From contig NC_092675.1 in NCBI RefSeq assembly GCF_964355755.1, forward strand, positions 25,772,412 to 25,832,411: 60,000 bases of DNA, read 5' to 3'. The DNA is from Antedon mediterranea (lineage: Eukaryota > Echinodermata > Crinoidea > Comatulida > Antedonidae). The notes under the pieces were generated by a model. It made no database searches and was not told where the DNA came from. It saw only the letters and a program-made list of their open reading frames with translations. The translations under genes and the position numbers were made by a program. This document shows, piece after piece, positions 56,532 through 60,000 of this stretch. Each line of letters starts with the position of its first letter. The stretch's first letter is position 1.

Positions 56532-58245
56532 TAAACGACTATGTAATGCTGTTAGCCTTGCTTTATAGGTATAGGACTAACATACAATTCTCTTATTCCT
56601 ATTAAAATTCTGATTTGAAAAATATGAAATTAGCAGGTCACATAATTGATAATAATTTAAATAGACAAATAGTACGACTCGCTATAAAATAATGAGACCA
56701 ATAACACGTGTGTACTATGTTTGTTCAACTGTGTAATTGTCTAACAGTAAATATCAAAATGAGACTGGATTCTAATAATTGCCATGAGTATTCGCTAGAG
56801 AAACAGAAATTCATGCTTAATACAAATATGTCAATGTACGCAATAGATAAACCATTACATGCAGTGACATGTGGTTTATTGTGGATAAAGGCTCTTTAAT
56901 GGTTTGTACGGTATTTTTTGCTAACATATTTTAGTATTTATTTAACCGTAACCAAACCGTAACGTAACTTTGGAACGCGAGTTTAAACGTTTTTAAACGC
57001 TGGTATCACTGAGTTTCCACAAGAGTTCCATTTAGCGGTGTTGTTCCTGACGAATTTATCAATTAATAACGTAAATAAAAACAAGTAAAATATAATAACA
57101 GTGATTTATTTTATTATCCTTTATTAGGAAGTAAATTAATTTTTATAAGAAATTACATCGAAATTTACCATGAAGCCAAAACATGCCAAAACCAACGACT
57201 AAACGTCTCAGACGAAAGGCGCTAGAATTAATTTCTCTATTGAAAACCAAGTCCATTATAATCAATTTAAATCTTACAATTCTAAGGAAGGTAAAGCCTT
57301 TATAACATTCCTCTTATTATGATATTATTGGTGAAATTCTGTGAATATCATCCGTATAGTTTACATTAATTTAAAGATATAATGTAAATTCCAACATCAG
57401 CAATTATTGAAATGGATGGAAATTATGCGTAATGTACATATAGCCAACTGCGTTGTTATAGCTTATTCTCACAATCTTCGGGAGATTTAGACGTATGTAA
57501 TAAACAGTGCATGATCTCGTTAAAAAGCCATTTCTATGTCTTTATTTTCGTTTTCGTATGAAAGTAGGGATGCCGTGGCGGTTATTTTCATTCTTTCACG
57601 CGTTACTGGAATTTATCTGATGTAAACGCACACTAGCGTTGTAACTCATTAACCCTTTTGGATATTTTCCGACACGTTAAAGGGAACACGCTGCATTAAG
57701 GTGTGCGTTCATACGCGACTGCTTATTTTATTACTGATATTAAACAAAGAGACTCACGAAGTCTCTTTTAAGAAATTCATAAATGAAAAGTCATTTATAT
57801 TATCTACTATCAAAAGTATTTTGCTAAAATTCAGTACATCGACAAATATTATGTATAGAGCAGATATTTTCGATCTATGCATATTACAATAATTTGTTTG
57901 AATGTAATTATTAATGATTATTGTTCAAGGCGCATAGTGATGACAAATAAATATTATGATTCATAAATTTAAATTATCACAATATTATATTAATAAAGAA
58001 GACAGAAAGAGAAACGGTGTGTTCATATGAAAGGATTTCCACAATTCAATAAAATCAATACATAACTTGTGATAATAAATACAATTTTTTTATTCCTAAT
58101 AATTATTAATGTCTCGCACGTCTCATAATGATTTGGATATTGATTTTTTTTTTAAATAAAAAATAACAATATTGAGCAAAATAGGTTTGGATGATTCGTT
58201 AACGACTGGTATGTATATCATTATATGTATCAGAGAATAGACCGT

Positions 58246-58918
58246 AATGCGTGGTTTCCACTTGAGATGCAACGCAGCCACGTAACGCAACGCATTTTAC
58301 CAATCTCTCATATCATAGCCTATTTCACCCATTGCTGTGTGAAGGCCTCCTCCAGCTGTTTCCATTTAGTTCTGTTTCTTGCCGATCTTTCCCATGTTGC
58401 CGTTTCCATGTACGTTGGTATGTCGTCACGCCATCTTCTTTTTTGCCGTCCTCTTCTTCTTCTCCCTGTCCTCGGCTGCCATTCATTCAATCTCTTCGTC
58501 CACCTGTTGTCGTCTCTTCTGGCTATGTGTCCTGCCCATCTCCATTTCAATTCTTCGATCTTTACCACGATGTCTTTGACTTTTGTTCTTTTCCGTTTCT
58601 TATTATGCTTTACTCTGTCTGTATTGATAGATTTACCATTTTTCTTTCCATCGCTCTTTATGTTGTTATCAATTTTTGTTCCATCTCTTTCGTTGTTGCC
58701 CATGTCTCTGCCCCATATACTATAGTTGTTAGAACACATTGATTGTACACCCTACTTCTTAGTGACATGGGGATGTCTTGGTCGGTCAGGATATGCTTGT
58801 GCATCCCGAAGCTTCTCCATCACAAGCGATGAATTATTCGAACTGTCACTTGTGGTTGGTCAACTCGCTTGCGTTGTGTCTACGTCCTTGCGTTGCGTCC
58901 TAGTGGGAACCAAGCTTA
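58246..58918. mobile_element. MITE family 1 copy split by a LINE fragment
   Basis: atgcgtggtttccacttgag ... gcattttaccaa on the left and caagcgatgaatt ... gcgtcctagtgggaaccaagctt on the right are the two halves of a family 1 element; 58303-58819 is inserted in its middle. Confidence 0.75.
58303..58819 (-). pseudogene. broken LINE reverse transcriptase C-terminus (second family)
   Basis: Read on the minus strand: 'SFGMHKHILTDQDIPMSLRS', 'VYNQCVLTTIVYGAETWATT', then a stop and frame shift, then 'KVKDIVVKIEELKWRWAGHI', 'ARRDDNRWTKRLNEWQPRTG', 'RWRDDI' and 'LEEAFTQQW' ending at TGA (58320). This is the conserved C-terminal part of an endonuclease/reverse-transcriptase polyprotein. It differs from the LINE at 16113-19169 and is 5'-truncated and disabled. 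Confidence 0.85.
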
Positions 58919-60000
58919 ACCCGACGATTATTATATTAACTAAAGGATCCTCGTTTAAATGTATCACATTGTTGATAGCAAAAATTATTTGACAAACAGA
59001 AATAAAATTCGTCAACAAAATAAATGAGTAACACCAGATTCCCAGTGCTTTATCTTCACATACTCTAGATACATGTGAAGCACATGTGATGTTGTATTAC
59101 CAAATATTCCAGATACTTCGGAAATAGATACCGTACAGTACCGAGAATCGGCTGTGAATAATAGTAATTAAAAAAAACGGGGATTTAAACACTGAACATG
59201 CTGAAACAGGGTTTATACGCATGCGTGCTTTATTTATGATTAATTCTGGAGCAATAATATTCACATATTTTTGTTTCCGGATTTATATGATGCCCTTATG
59301 ACGCAAAAACACATTTTCTGAAAATATTGGTTGAAAAAGATCAATGCTCTGTTGTTTACTCACACAAGGCAATGACTTTTGGGTTACCTGATACAATTGA
59401 GTATCAAGCATTAAGTAACAAAGGAGGTTTAATCAAGTAGTGTTTAATTTGTTGATGTAAGTTAAGATCATATAGCGGCTCATATGGCACCAGAAAGCGG
59501 TTATGTTAAGTGACCTAAGTGTAACATTATCATAATCTTGCCCTGTACAATGTATTGATCCATACTATTGTCCAGTGTCCGAACATGACAGTAGGGGATA
59601 GAATATCTGGCCATATACTTAAATCAGATTTATTGAAATTTCCATTCGGTAATTTTTGTTTCACTTAATATCCCAAACCGGGTTGAATATAAAGAATATA
59701 CACTGCTTAACTTCTCACCCGAAAGATGGTGAGATATAAGAGTATATTTTAATTTACCATTAATATTAAAATCAACACATGGACCAAACGAAATAATTTT
59801 TGGTATGGTGCTGTCCCTTTGTTAAGAGTTACGGTAACTGATCATCGCAGATCAGATGACGTGCCCAAACTTTTTCCTTTTCATTCCACCCCATCAAGAT
59901 GAATATCATGTTGGATTGCTTTCTTATAACTCGGAATTAACAATGTATCGATAAAACCACACTCTGATTTTCTAAGACAAAAAGTAGGTTCCCTTTACAT

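Larger units (their letters stand above)
55102..60000. other. upstream flank or 5' intron of guanylate cyclase
   Basis: No further cyclase exon could be recognised. Holds a SINE (55590-55735), a probable dispersed repeat (about 55740-56350), MITE family 2 (56398-56531) and the MITE/LINE composite (58246-58918). From 59000 to 60000 nothing is recognised. Confidence 0.55.

Noticed and set aside
58225-58742. Long plus-strand open frames (166 and 136 codons)
   Set aside because: They are antisense shadows of the LINE reverse-transcriptase fragment on the minus strand.

Overview
The window is AT-rich, intron-rich animal nuclear DNA. It holds two recognisable protein-coding genes in convergent orientation, set in a landscape full of transposons. 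The organism is probably a marine invertebrate deuterostome, perhaps an echinoderm. This rests on style only: a long-intron receptor guanylate cyclase, an EGFR-like receptor domain, a CR1/L2/Jockey-type LINE, many short hairpin (MITE-like) elements and a very frequent TAGGCCTA palindrome. No taxon-specific marker was seen.

Layout. Positions 532-2202 (+) carry four exons of an EGFR/ErbB-like gene: the second receptor L-domain and the start of the second furin-like cysteine-rich domain. The reading frame then stops, with no kinase or membrane segment in view. Positions 8633-55101 (-) carry 19 exons of a membrane receptor guanylate cyclase. Their splice phases all agree and they total 2691 nt, encoding 896 residues plus a stop. 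In transcript order they encode a cysteine-containing ectodomain not resembling the ANF-receptor fold, a juxtamembrane Cys-rich knot, one membrane helix, a kinase-homology domain, a signalling-helix linker and a full guanylate cyclase catalytic domain with its metal-binding, guanine-selecting and transition-state residues. The first (signal-peptide) exon or exons were not found and probably lie upstream, beyond 55101 or outside the window.

The large introns hold an apparently intact LINE open frame (16113-19169, -), a 1.58-kb direct tandem duplication (33066-36201), several families of hairpin MITEs, fragments of one tRNA-headed SINE, a 16-bp minisatellite and a second, broken LINE fragment nested in a MITE at 58.3-58.8 kb.

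The most unusual signals are these. (1) The palindromic octamer TAGGCCTA occurs 22 times by eye count, against less than one expected from composition. Two comparisons of duplicated sequence show it present in one copy where the other has a bare TA, i.e. a 6-bp gain or loss, which resembles a transposon excision footprint. (2) The last 14 codons and the stop codon of the guanylate cyclase lie inside the terminal inverted repeat of a MITE that has three other copies in the window. (3) The cyclase has an unusual ectodomain.
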